Positions 17,015 to 24,899 of a stretch of 64,000 bases of DNA are shown one piece after another. The number at the start of each line of letters is the position of its first letter. Within the stretch, counting starts at the first letter, position 1. The notes under the pieces were generated by a model, which saw only the letters and a list, made by a program, of their open reading frames with translations, was not told where the DNA came from and searched no databases. Made by a program: the position numbers and the translations under genes. The stretch comes from Bacteroidota bacterium (GTDB taxonomy: Bacteria; Bacteroidota; Bacteroidia; Chitinophagales; Chitinophagaceae), in NCBI GenBank assembly GCA_023422835.1, contig JAFAGI010000019.1, forward strand, positions 1-64,000, in the 5' to 3' direction.

Positions 17015-17650
17015 TTAGTGTGAACTTAAATATTCTGCTACGCCTTTTCTGTCTGCACTCATGGCATCTTTTCCTTCTTCCCAGTTTGCAGGGCAGACTT
17101 CACCGTGTTTCTGCACGTGTGCGTAAGCATCTATCAGTCTTAAAAATTCCTGCACGTTTCTTCCCAAAGGCATATCATTGATACTTTCGTGGAATACTTT
17201 TCCATCCTCGTCTATGAGGTATGTAGCGCGGTAGCTCACATTGCCGCCAATAATCTCTTCTTCATCAGTCTCTTCATTTATGGTATAGTCTACATCCAGG
17301 ATATCAAGCCTGTCTGCAAGCGCCCTGTGTGTATCTGCCAGTATTGGGTAAGTAACGCCTTCAATACCGCCGTTTTCTTTGGGTGTGTTCAGCCATGCGA
17401 AGTGCACCTCTGGTGTATCGCAGGATGCGCCGATAACTGTTGTATTTCTTTTTTCAAATTCTCCCAAAGCTTCCTGGAAAGCATGTAATTCAGTCGGGCA
17501 AACAAAAGTAAAATCTTTAGGATACCAGAATAAAAGTACTTTCTTGTTGTTCTCTACCGCTTCTTTATAAATATTGATCCTAAGATTATCGCCCATTTCT
17601 GATATGGCGTCGACTGTTAAATTCGGGAACTTTTTTCCTACAAATGACAT
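17015..17650 (-). CDS. Typical 2-Cys peroxiredoxin (AhpC/Prx1 type)
   Basis: 211 residues. The peroxidatic cysteine is Cys51 in FTFVCPTE and the resolving cysteine Cys186 in GEVCPANW. A further cysteine is at 77 (GASCDTP). It reduces hydrogen peroxide and organic hydroperoxides to water and alcohols. It heads an operon with a thioredoxin and a small DUF6952-like gene, giving a self-contained peroxide-reducing set without AhpF. A -7 element and a 15-bp palindrome upstream (17689-17713) suggest regulation. Confidence 0.96.
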   Translation of the reverse strand: MSFVGKKFPNLTVDAISEMGDNLRINIYKEAVENNKKVLLFWYPKDFTFVCPTELHAFQEALGEFEKRNTTVIGASCDTPEVHFAWLNTPKENGGIEGVTYPILADTHRALADRLDILDVDYTINEETDEEEIIGGNVSYRATYLIDEDGKVFHESINDMPLGRNVQEFLRLIDAYAHVQKHGEVCPANWEEGKDAMSADRKGVAEYLSSH

Positions 17651-17688
17651 AGTGTATAATTTAATTGTTTTATAATTAATTGACTATG

Positions 17689-17713
17689 CAAAATTACAAC
17701 ACATTATATGTGT
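17689..17713 (-). promoter_or_regulatory. Promoter and palindromic operator of the peroxiredoxin operon
   Basis: The -7 element TAATTTTG is at 17696-17689 on the minus strand. Directly upstream, ACACAT-TAT-ATGTGT (17699-17713) is a perfect dyad occupying the spacer, where a bound repressor would block polymerase and an activator could realign it. No good -33 TTTG is present, which fits activator dependence. The regulator is unknown. Confidence 0.5.
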
Positions 17714-17816
17714 AAACTATTCGATTTATCTATTTTAGAATAACTTTAATCTATATATTAATAGTGGATCACTATCACACAGGGCATGTTTCTTTTACAT
17801 TCATTATCTTCGCGCC

Positions 17817-18275
17817 ATGAAAATTTTAATGGTATGTCTGGGAAATATCTGCCGCAGCCCGCTGGCTGAGGGCATCCTAAGACATAAAGTAAAAGAGGCC
17901 GGGCTCAACTGGGAAATAGACAGTGCAGGCACAGGCGGCTGGCACGTGGGTGAACCACCACATGCCGGTTCACAAAAAATTGCCAGGTTAAAAGGGTTTA
18001 ATATCTGCGACCTGAAAGGACGCAAATTCAAAAAAGAAGATTTTGAATATTATGACAAGATCTATGTAATGGACAGCGAAAACTACCAGGAAGTAAAACG
18101 CATGGCAGGTAAATATTTTGATGAAAACAAGATAGACCTGATCATGAATGAAGCGTATACCGGCAAAAACATGCAGGTGCCTGATCCGTGGTATGCCAAT
18201 ACAGACGAGGCTTTCAGCGAAGTATACGATATGCTGGATAAGGCTACCGATCATATCATTAAAAAATATGCTTAG
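17817..18275 (+). CDS. Low-molecular-weight protein-tyrosine phosphatase
   Basis: 152 residues with the P-loop C(X)5R as Cys7-LGNIC-Arg13 followed by Ser14, and the general-acid loop VPDPWY near residue 123. Length is normal for LMW-PTP. It removes phosphate from tyrosine residues, often on polysaccharide-export kinases, but no Wzc-like kinase is nearby. It lies 46 bases before hisS on the same strand. A -7-like TATCTTCG is at 17805-17812, very close to the start codon. Confidence 0.94.
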   Translation: MKILMVCLGNICRSPLAEGILRHKVKEAGLNWEIDSAGTGGWHVGEPPHAGSQKIARLKGFNICDLKGRKFKKEDFEYYDKIYVMDSENYQEVKRMAGKYFDENKIDLIMNEAYTGKNMQVPDPWYANTDEAFSEVYDMLDKATDHIIKKYA

Positions 18276-18321
18276 CTAAAACTGATATGTGTTTTCTAAC
18301 ATCAACCTATAACATTAAAAA

Positions 18322-19692
18322 ATGAAACCATCCATACCGCAGGGCACCAGGGACTTTGGCGCGGAAGTAGTGCGGAAACGCAATTATATTTTTAATACCA
18401 TCCGCTCTGTATTTGAGCTGTACGGCTTTGAACCGCTGGAAACACCGGCGATGGAGAACCTGGATACACTTATGGGGAAATATGGCGAAGAAGGCGATAA
18501 ACTTATTTTTAAAGTGCTCAACAACGGTCTTGATAATCCCAACAAAAAAGAGAAAACGGAAGCGGGTTTCCAACAGATACTTGCAGGAAGATCAGACAAA
18601 ACCATTACGGAAAGAGCATTGCGCTACGACCTTACCATTCCCTTTGCACGCTACATAGCCATGAATCACGGGCAACTTACCTTTCCGTTTAAACGCTACC
18701 AGGTGCAACCCGTATGGCGCGCAGACCGCCCTCAGCGCGGTCGTTACAGGGAATTTTACCAATGCGATTGTGATATTGTGGGAAGCAGTACATTGATGAA
18801 TGAGCTGGAGTTGATCCAGATTTACAACAGCGCTTTTGATAAGCTGCGGGTTGACGTTGAAATCAAAATCAATAACAGGAAAATACTTGCCTCACTTGCC
18901 GAAAAATGCGGCGGCGCAGATAAGCTTACCGACATTACCATTGCTATTGATAAGCTTGATAAGATAGGGCCGGAGAAAGTAAAGGAAGAATTAGCTGCCC
19001 GGGGTTTAAATGCTGCACAAATAGACACTATTGAAAAATACCTGTCTGTAAGGGGCAGTAGTGAAGAAAAGATTGCACAGGTAAAAACGTTGTTGAGCGG
19101 CATCAGCCTGGCAGAAGAGGGTCTTTCGGAACTGGAATACCTGCTGAAACACACCAATCTTGCGGATGGCAGGCTACATATAGATTTTACACTGGCGCGC
19201 GGTCTTAATTATTATACAGGAACTATCTTTGAAGTAAAAGCTAAGAATGTAACCATTGGCAGCATCGGCGGCGGCGGGCGTTACGACGATCTTACCGGCT
19301 TGTTTGGCTTGCCAGGCATGCCCGGAGTGGGCATCAGCTTTGGTGTTGACAGGATCTATGATGTAATGGACGAGCTTAATCTTTTCCCAGAAACTTTACA
19401 GCACGCCACAGATGTTTTGTTTTTTAACCTTGGCGAACAAGAAAGTATGGCTGCCTTCGCACTGATGCAACAGTTGCGCCGGGAAAATATCCGCTGTGAA
19501 ATGTACCATGAGAAAGCAAAGTTTGATAAGCAGTTTAAATATGCCGAGAAAAAACGTATTCCGTTTGTGGTGATCATGGGCGAAGAAGAAGTGAAACAAA
19601 ATAAATGCAACATTAAAAACCTCAACAAAGGCGAACAATTATCTTTTGATAACCACAATATAAAAGAAATGATAAATTATCTTCGCTCCTGA
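18322..19692 (+). CDS. hisS: Histidyl-tRNA synthetase
   Basis: 456 residues, class II synthetase. Motif 2 region WRADRPQRGRYREFYQCD (about 133-150), the histidine-specific ARGLNYYTG (about 292-300) and GGGGRYDDL (about 316-324) are intact, with a C-terminal anticodon-binding domain from about residue 365. It charges tRNA-His. The length is a little above the usual 420-430 because of short insertions near residues 75-90. It follows the phosphatase gene by 46 bases and may share its transcript. Confidence 0.97.
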   Translation: MKPSIPQGTRDFGAEVVRKRNYIFNTIRSVFELYGFEPLETPAMENLDTLMGKYGEEGDKLIFKVLNNGLDNPNKKEKTEAGFQQILAGRSDKTITERALRYDLTIPFARYIAMNHGQLTFPFKRYQVQPVWRADRPQRGRYREFYQCDCDIVGSSTLMNELELIQIYNSAFDKLRVDVEIKINNRKILASLAEKCGGADKLTDITIAIDKLDKIGPEKVKEELAARGLNAAQIDTIEKYLSVRGSSEEKIAQVKTLLSGISLAEEGLSELEYLLKHTNLADGRLHIDFTLARGLNYYTGTIFEVKAKNVTIGSIGGGGRYDDLTGLFGLPGMPGVGISFGVDRIYDVMDELNLFPETLQHATDVLFFNLGEQESMAAFALMQQLRRENIRCEMYHEKAKFDKQFKYAEKKRIPFVVIMGEEEVKQNKCNIKNLNKGEQLSFDNHNIKEMINYLRS

Positions 19693-19739
19693 TCACGATT
19701 GCTTGCGAATGATTAATTTTAAGCTTTAAGTTTTTACCT

Positions 19740-20291
19740 ATGAACAATAAAATTTTCCTGCTGGCTATATTTTCCATCCTTTTGTTTGCTGCCTGCGGCA
19801 GGAAAAATATACCCGCAAAAACAACTACTACCGTAACAACTGAGCGCCCGCCCGTGGCTCCTGACCGCATTGCTGATGATAAGAAATATATGGTAAAAGC
19901 TACGGTGCCGGTGAATAAAGTTGAAGGCAATGAAAATGTAGAATCCAACATTAAAGCCAATGCTGCAAAAGCACCAACCGCTGCCGAGAAGGCTGTGGCT
20001 GTTATAGACAGCAAAGGCAATGTGGTGATTGATCGTAATACGCTACCGGCACACGTCAACCACAACCTGGATTCTATCAGCATGGTAGTGCGTGCGTATA
20101 CGCCTAACCAGGCAAAGAACTTATCAAGTAGGTACAACTTCATACCACCGCGCGTGATCTATGTGCCGGCAAGTATGCAAAAACAGGGAACAAAAGGCGT
20201 ATATTTTCTTTATAAAATACCCAACAATGCATTGTGGTACTGGAAAAGATCAGACGGATATTTTTATATAGACGAGAACCATTACCAATAG
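19740..20291 (+). CDS. Hypothetical lipoprotein
   Basis: 183 residues. It has a lipoprotein signal ending in LFAAC (Cys19), then a Thr/Pro/Lys/Ala-rich low-complexity linker (about 22-95) and a C-terminal part rich in aromatics (YFLYKIPNNALWYWKRSDG). I do not recognise a domain. It lies 47 bases after hisS and is closed by a strong terminator, so it could be read with hisS. Probably an envelope lipoprotein; function unknown. Confidence 0.7.
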   Translation: MNNKIFLLAIFSILLFAACGRKNIPAKTTTTVTTERPPVAPDRIADDKKYMVKATVPVNKVEGNENVESNIKANAAKAPTAAEKAVAVIDSKGNVVIDRNTLPAHVNHNLDSISMVVRAYTPNQAKNLSSRYNFIPPRVIYVPASMQKQGTKGVYFLYKIPNNALWYWKRSDGYFYIDENHYQ

Positions 20292-20312
20292 CAATAACAC
20301 TATTAAAAATTT

Positions 20313-20344
20313 AAGCGAAAGACGGTGATCTTTCGCTTTTTGTT
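20313..20344 (+). terminator. Terminator after the hypothetical lipoprotein
   Basis: A perfect 10-bp stem (AAGCGAAAGA 20313-20322 / TCTTTCGCTT 20329-20338), 6-base loop, then a T-rich tail. Confidence 0.9.
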
Positions 20345-20560
20345 TTGACAAGCAATCGTAAAACACTGACTAAACAAATATATCAGGAATCTTATTACCT
20401 CTTATACGTAGTTAGGTATTCATTTCGCTACACTTTATGGAAAATATTTTTAAATAAATCTGGATTTAAAAATGTCATAAAATTAGGAACCTATACCAAC
20501 TGTAGATGAATAAAGGCTATTACATGTGACCATAAAAAAATAAATATAAACACATGGAAA

Positions 20561-21202
20561 TTATTTGAAAAGCTCCCTGTAATAATTTACTTTAAAATCG
20601 TAAACAGGCCTTTTTGAGTCTTTATACAGGTGCGCATTTTCCTTATACATTTTAGAAGCAGACCAGGCCACATTAGCGCTGCCGGAAGGTGAATACAAAA
20701 CATGCAACGTCACTTTGCGCCCGAAAACATCATCAACCACCAGCTTTCTGTTTTTCCTGATCTCCGGCGTAATTTTTCTATGCAGTATGTTTACATAAAA
20801 CAATTTAAAAGCATTGTTTTTGCCAAAGCCGCTGGTAAAATATACGTCTGTAATGTTAGAGTTTTTTATTTGCTCCACCAACGCAGTATTTAGTTCTGTT
20901 GGTATCAGGTCATTATCGAGGTAAGTAGATGCCTGCCGTTCACACACAACAATGGTGTCGCTTACCGCGATTTTCTTTTTCTTTAGAAAGCTAAGTATCT
21001 TATCAACAGTCAAAGGGCGGGAAAGCAATGAGGGAAAGGCGTCGGCAAATATTTCCCATATAGAATTTTTATTACCATAAAAAAACGGGAGCTGGAATGT
21101 ATCGTGATTATGCGGGTGAATGGTACCCACAATCAGCTTGCTGGCATCTTTTGCAATAGGATACTGATCGAGATGCCGGTGGCGCGTAATAATCTTTTCC
21201 AT
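20561..21202 (-). CDS. Uracil-DNA-glycosylase-superfamily protein (uncertain substrate)
   Basis: 213 residues. Two segments resemble UDG-superfamily motifs: IVGTIHPHNHDTFQLPFFYG followed by NKNSIWEIF (about 24-53, the motif 1 / FYxNxxNxFW region of Mug-like enzymes) and a C-terminal LYSPSGSANVAWS (about 168-180, the substrate-binding loop). The central SDTIVVCERQ and DVYFTSGFG stretches fit the alpha/beta core. It would act on a damaged or deaminated base, but the catalytic residue cannot be assigned with confidence. It starts 9 bases after the 2H phosphoesterase gene, so both form a unit. Confidence 0.6.
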   Translation of the reverse strand: MEKIITRHRHLDQYPIAKDASKLIVGTIHPHNHDTFQLPFFYGNKNSIWEIFADAFPSLLSRPLTVDKILSFLKKKKIAVSDTIVVCERQASTYLDNDLIPTELNTALVEQIKNSNITDVYFTSGFGKNNAFKLFYVNILHRKITPEIRKNRKLVVDDVFGRKVTLHVLYSPSGSANVAWSASKMYKENAHLYKDSKRPVYDFKVNYYRELFK

Positions 21203-21211
21203 AAAAGTTCA

Positions 21212-21748
21212 CTAAACAGTTTCAGCAGGCAGGTTAATTTCGCGCTGCAATACCCAGCGGTTATTGATGTATTTATACAAGCCTGTTTTATGAACCGTAA
21301 AACTTTCCCTGAAAGGCTTGCCTTCATATTCACTCCATGCAAGTTCAAAGTTCTGAAGCGTAAGGTCCCTGTAAGCTACGGTTAGATGGGGGTGAAAACT
21401 TTTACCGGATGAGGCATTAAAAAACACAGACAGTTCACTGAAAAGTTGTTTCAGCTGTTCTTTATTTTCCGGGTGAATGTATATCACAGGATTTTTCTTA
21501 TTCTGGAAAGCCAGGAATCCATTGAGCTGCAGCTCAAAAGCCGGCGTTTCCAATTTTATGGAAGAAAAGTTATTCAACAGCAATTCTTCTTTTTCTTCCG
21601 GCAGTTTAAAAACGGGGATAATGGTAATGTGCGGAAAGTTTTTGTACGCCTTTACACTTTCAAACCTGTCTGCAAAGTCTTTGCTGACTGCACGTATCTT
21701 ATCTGAAATTTCACGTGGCGGTTCCACCGCGATAAAATATAGATTCAT
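21212..21748 (-). CDS. 2'-5' RNA ligase family / RNA 2',3'-cyclic phosphodiesterase (ThpR-like)
   Basis: 178 residues from Met at 21748, a better start than 21784 because the family core begins at MNLYFIAVEPP. The two HxT/S motifs of the 2H phosphoesterase superfamily are present: FPHITIIP (about 48-55) and HPHLTVAY (about 128-135). These enzymes open 2',3'-cyclic phosphates or join 2'-5' ends in RNA; the physiological substrate in bacteria is unclear. It is 67 bases after the deoxyhypusine-synthase-like gene and 9 bases before the UDG-like gene. Confidence 0.85.
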   Translation of the reverse strand: MNLYFIAVEPPREISDKIRAVSKDFADRFESVKAYKNFPHITIIPVFKLPEEKEELLLNNFSSIKLETPAFELQLNGFLAFQNKKNPVIYIHPENKEQLKQLFSELSVFFNASSGKSFHPHLTVAYRDLTLQNFELAWSEYEGKPFRESFTVHKTGLYKYINNRWVLQREINLPAETV

Positions 21749-21815
21749 TTCCCTGAAGTTGATATAAAAAATACCAAGAGACATCTCCCGGTATCACAAA
21801 AATTTGATTATAGTA

Positions 21816-22787
21816 TTACTGGCCCAGTACCCAGGCAAAGATCAGCGGCGCTACAATGGTAGCATCGCTTTCCACAATAAACTTAGGTGTATCAATATCC
21901 AGCTTGCCCCAGGTAATTTTTTCATTGGGCACAGCGCCTGAATAAGAACCGTAAGAAGTAGTGGAATCTGATATCTGGCAGAAATAAGACCAGAACGGCA
22001 CATCATGCCACTCCAGGTCCTGGTACATCATGGGTACTACGCAAATAGGGAAATCGCCGGCAATGCCGCCGCCGATCTGGAAGAAGCCAACGCCTTTGCC
22101 TGCGCTGTTGGCGCGGTACCATTCTGTAAGATACATCATGTATTCAATACCTGATTTCACGGTGCTTGCTTTCAACTCGCCTTTAATGCAGTAGCTGGCA
22201 AAAATGTTACCGGTAGTGCTGTCTTCCCATCCTGGTACTATGACAGGTATATTTTTTTCTGTTGCAGCCAATATCCAACTGTTCTTCGGATCTATTTCAT
22301 AATGCTCTTCCAGCACGCCGCTCTTCACCACCTGGTATAAAAACTCGTGCGGGAAATAGCGTTCACCTTTATCTTCAGCATCCTTCCATACTTTGTGCAA
22401 ATGTTTTTGCAGCCTGCGGAATGCTTCCTCTTCCGGAATACAGGTATCAGTAACACGGTTGTAGTGATTTTCCAGTAATTCCCATTCTTCCCTGGGTGTG
22501 AGGTCGCGGTAGTTAGGCACTCTTTTGTAATGCGAATGCGCTACGAGGTTCATCACATCTTCTTCCAGGTTGGCTCCGGTGCAGGAGATGATGGCAACTT
22601 TATCCTGGCGTATCATCTCTGCAAGAGAAATACCCAGCTCGGCAGTACTCATGGCGCCGGCGAGCGATATCAGCATTTTGCCGCCTTCGTTTAAATGAGT
22701 TTCATAACCTTTGGCCGCATCCACTAATGCCGCCGCATTGAAATGCCTGTAATGATGTTCTATAAATTGCGATATGGGTCCTTTCAT
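21816..22787 (-). CDS. Deoxyhypusine-synthase-like protein without the catalytic lysine
   Basis: 323 residues with the deoxyhypusine synthase fold: an NAD-binding LAGAMSTAELG segment (about 42-52), SCTGANLEEDV (about 68-78), QIGGGI (237-242) and SGAVPNEKITWGKL (about 283-296). In true synthases the GGGxxKHH segment carries the lysine that forms the enzyme intermediate. Here the aligned stretch is GGGIAGDFPI, with Gly244 instead of Lys, so hypusine-type chemistry as known is not expected. Bacteria also lack the eIF5A substrate, although many carry such homologues, some proposed to act on polyamines. The ATG is 24 bases from an intergenic palindrome that would lie in its 5' leader. Confidence 0.85.
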   Translation of the reverse strand: MKGPISQFIEHHYRHFNAAALVDAAKGYETHLNEGGKMLISLAGAMSTAELGISLAEMIRQDKVAIISCTGANLEEDVMNLVAHSHYKRVPNYRDLTPREEWELLENHYNRVTDTCIPEEEAFRRLQKHLHKVWKDAEDKGERYFPHEFLYQVVKSGVLEEHYEIDPKNSWILAATEKNIPVIVPGWEDSTTGNIFASYCIKGELKASTVKSGIEYMMYLTEWYRANSAGKGVGFFQIGGGIAGDFPICVVPMMYQDLEWHDVPFWSYFCQISDSTTSYGSYSGAVPNEKITWGKLDIDTPKFIVESDATIVAPLIFAWVLGQ

Positions 22788-22810
22788 GTGTTAATATTTA
22801 ATTTTTTCTG

Positions 22811-22895
22811 TTTGCCACACGGAATAACCAAAAGCTTAATTCTCTATTAATTACCGGTTGGTATAGATTCCTAATCTTTATGGTTATTTCATGTG
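22811..22895 (+). repeat. Intergenic palindrome, copy A
   Basis: Starts GCCACACGGAATAACC and ends GGTTATTTCATGTG, with the family core CCGGTTGGTAT in the middle. The ends pair as an imperfect hairpin. Here the stem reads AACC/GGTT where other copies read AGCC/GGCT, a compensated change. Confidence 0.8.
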
Positions 22896-22916
22896 TATTA
22901 TATTTATTTCTTTTTT

Positions 22917-22955
22917 CAGTTGCTACATGGAATAGCCTTTATTCATTCATGTGTA
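22917..22955 (+). repeat. Intergenic palindrome, copy B (shortened)
   Basis: CAGTTGCTACATGGAATAGCC, TTTATTCATTC, then ATGTGT. It keeps both ends of the element but lacks the CGGTTGGTAT core and the GGCTATT arm, so it looks like an internal deletion. Confidence 0.65.
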
Positions 22956-22973
22956 TATTTATTTGTTTTTAAA

Positions 22974-23053
22974 TTGCCAAATGGAATAACCATTTTTTAG
23001 ATTCAACACTCATCCCCGGTTGGTATGATTCCTAATCTGTATGGTTATTCATA
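22974..23053 (+). repeat. Intergenic palindrome, copy C
   Basis: GCCAAATGGAATAACC at the left, CCCGGTTGGTATG in the core, ATGGTTATTCAT at the right. It shares the AACC/GGTT stem and a CCTAATCT stretch with copy A. It lies directly after the EnvC-like gene. Confidence 0.8.
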
Positions 23054-23084
23054 TTTTTATATTTTTAATTTTATTTTTTTTAAA

Positions 23085-24830
23085 TTACCTCAGCCATCCG
23101 GAAGGGTTCATATCATTTCCCCTGTCGTCACTTACAATAAATAACATGGTAGGCTTTCCGTGAATGCCTGTAGCCATTGCACCTAAAGGCGTGCCGGCCT
23201 GTACATTCTGGCCTTTGCTTACAAATACATTGGCAAGATGATTATAAGTAGTGAAATATTTACCATGGCGCACAATTACCGTATAGCCATCATCCATATT
23301 TACCACTACCGATACAACGCCATTAGCTACAGAGCGCACACCGGGATCGCCGTTGGATGTGATCTCAATGCCGGGATTGTATTCGCGTATCTTGGAGCCG
23401 GGCAAGGTGTAGTTTCCGAAAGGCTGGCTCACATATCCTGATGCCGGCCATGGCAGAGCGCCCCTGTTCTTTTCAAAATCAAGCGACTGGGTCATGTTTT
23501 CTTTCGATGCTTCGAGCACGTTGTATGTACGCCCGCGGTTGGTTGCAGCTTCGCGTGATTCCTGTACAACTTCCTGCTCTACCCTTCTTTTTACTTCAGC
23601 TTTTTGTTCTTCCGTTTTAGGCACTGCTGCAGCCACCCGTGCTGTCTCCCGCTCTTTTTCCAGCCGCGCTACTTCCTGTTTTGCTTTTTCTTCCTCGGCT
23701 TTTTTCTTGGCCAGGTCACGTGCGTTGGCTTCATCTATGGCACGGTTTCTTTCTTCCATACGCTTCAACTGGCGGTCGCGTTCTGCTTTGCGCGCAGCAT
23801 CGGCTTTTTCTCGTGCCAGGCGCTCTTCCATTTCTTTTGTCTCCCTGGCTAATCTTTCTTCGCGTTCTTTTTTCTCCCTCACCATTCTTTCTTCTGCCAG
23901 TTTTCTCTCTTTCTCAGCTGCGGCAGCTCTTGCAGCAGCTTCTTCGCGCTCTCTTTTTGCCTTTTCATACGCCGCTATTTTTTCTTTTTCTACAGCAGCA
24001 TCCGCAAGCCGCTGTGCCTCTATGCGGGCCTGCCTTTCTTCTTCTGCAATCCGGGCTGCAGCAATTTTAGCGAGGCGTTCTCTTTCCTGCCTTTGCGCTT
24101 CTGCTATTTCCCTGCGGATAACATCATTGAGCACGCGGCGAAGCTGATCTCTTTGTTTTTCTCTTGCAGCGATCTCTTCTCCCAGCTCACCTTCTCTTCC
24201 CTGCAATAATTTTATGGCCTCATCTTTTTCGAGTTTATCGGACTCAAGCCCTTTTAGCTGTCCGCTTTGGGTATTCAATGCTACGTTCTTATTGCCTTTT
24301 AACCTGGATATCTCGTCAAGCTTGCCCTTTATCAGCGTTTGCGTATTTTTAATGTCGCTCACCTGTGCATCACGGTAAGTTCGGTAGCTTTTTAAGTATT
24401 CCAGCCGCTTAAAGGCGTCGTTGAAAGAATTGGAAGAGAATATGAAATTAATGTAATCGTAGTTATTTCTTTTTTTATATGCCTCCACCAGGCTTTGGGC
24501 GTATTTGGCTTTTAAGGTATCCAGTTCCTGCCGGTGCTTTTCAAGCTGTCCATTGTAAGCAGCAATCTGGCCGTCGAGATTTTTGATGTCTGTGCTTATA
24601 TTGTTGATGAGCTGCTGGCGGGTAGATATTTTTTCTTCAATAAGTTTTAATTGTGCCAGAGATATTTTCTGTGTCTTCTTTACTTCTTTCAGGTTAGAGT
24701 TCAGCTCGCTCAGCTCTTTCTGTAATGCCTGCTGCTGCGCCCGGATCTGTTCTTTGGTCTGGGCATGAGAAAAGTGTAGGCTGCCAGTTAAAAATAATAT
24801 TACTAAGAAATAATGTCTGCGGATCATCAA
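23085..24830 (-). CDS. EnvC-like periplasmic coiled-coil protein with degenerate LytM domain
   Basis: 581 residues. A signal peptide (residues 1-23, ending SHAQ) is followed by a long coiled coil (about 24-240), a charged Ala/Glu/Arg/Lys helical region (about 240-430) and a C-terminal LytM/M23 domain (about 460-581). The zinc ligands of active M23 enzymes are replaced: HxxxD reads NPGIE, and the HxH motif is TML in GKPTMLFIV. The YNHL histidine remains. E. coli EnvC also has a non-catalytic LytM domain and activates cell-division amidases, so the same role is likely here. The expanded charged helical stretch is larger than in EnvC. Alternative start Met2 is equally possible. Confidence 0.88.
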   Translation of the reverse strand: MMIRRHYFLVILFLTGSLHFSHAQTKEQIRAQQQALQKELSELNSNLKEVKKTQKISLAQLKLIEEKISTRQQLINNISTDIKNLDGQIAAYNGQLEKHRQELDTLKAKYAQSLVEAYKKRNNYDYINFIFSSNSFNDAFKRLEYLKSYRTYRDAQVSDIKNTQTLIKGKLDEISRLKGNKNVALNTQSGQLKGLESDKLEKDEAIKLLQGREGELGEEIAAREKQRDQLRRVLNDVIRREIAEAQRQERERLAKIAAARIAEEERQARIEAQRLADAAVEKEKIAAYEKAKREREEAAARAAAAEKERKLAEERMVREKKEREERLARETKEMEERLAREKADAARKAERDRQLKRMEERNRAIDEANARDLAKKKAEEEKAKQEVARLEKERETARVAAAVPKTEEQKAEVKRRVEQEVVQESREAATNRGRTYNVLEASKENMTQSLDFEKNRGALPWPASGYVSQPFGNYTLPGSKIREYNPGIEITSNGDPGVRSVANGVVSVVVNMDDGYTVIVRHGKYFTTYNHLANVFVSKGQNVQAGTPLGAMATGIHGKPTMLFIVSDDRGNDMNPSGWLR

Positions 24831-24899
24831 TAAGGTTCTGATTTAATCGTACGAATATATTAATAAACTGATAGCTTTAATGTTTATAAGCTATTAAAA

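Noticed and set aside
22811-23053. Possible CRISPR array (three similar units in a row)
   Set aside because: The units are not identical, have no unique spacers of even length, and single copies occur elsewhere. They fit a dispersed palindrome family. No cas genes are present.
23494-24147. 217-residue Ser/Ala/Arg-rich frame on the plus strand
   Set aside because: It is the antisense of the charged helical region of the EnvC-like gene. Its biased composition mirrors Glu/Arg/Ala codons and it has no promoter or conserved motif.
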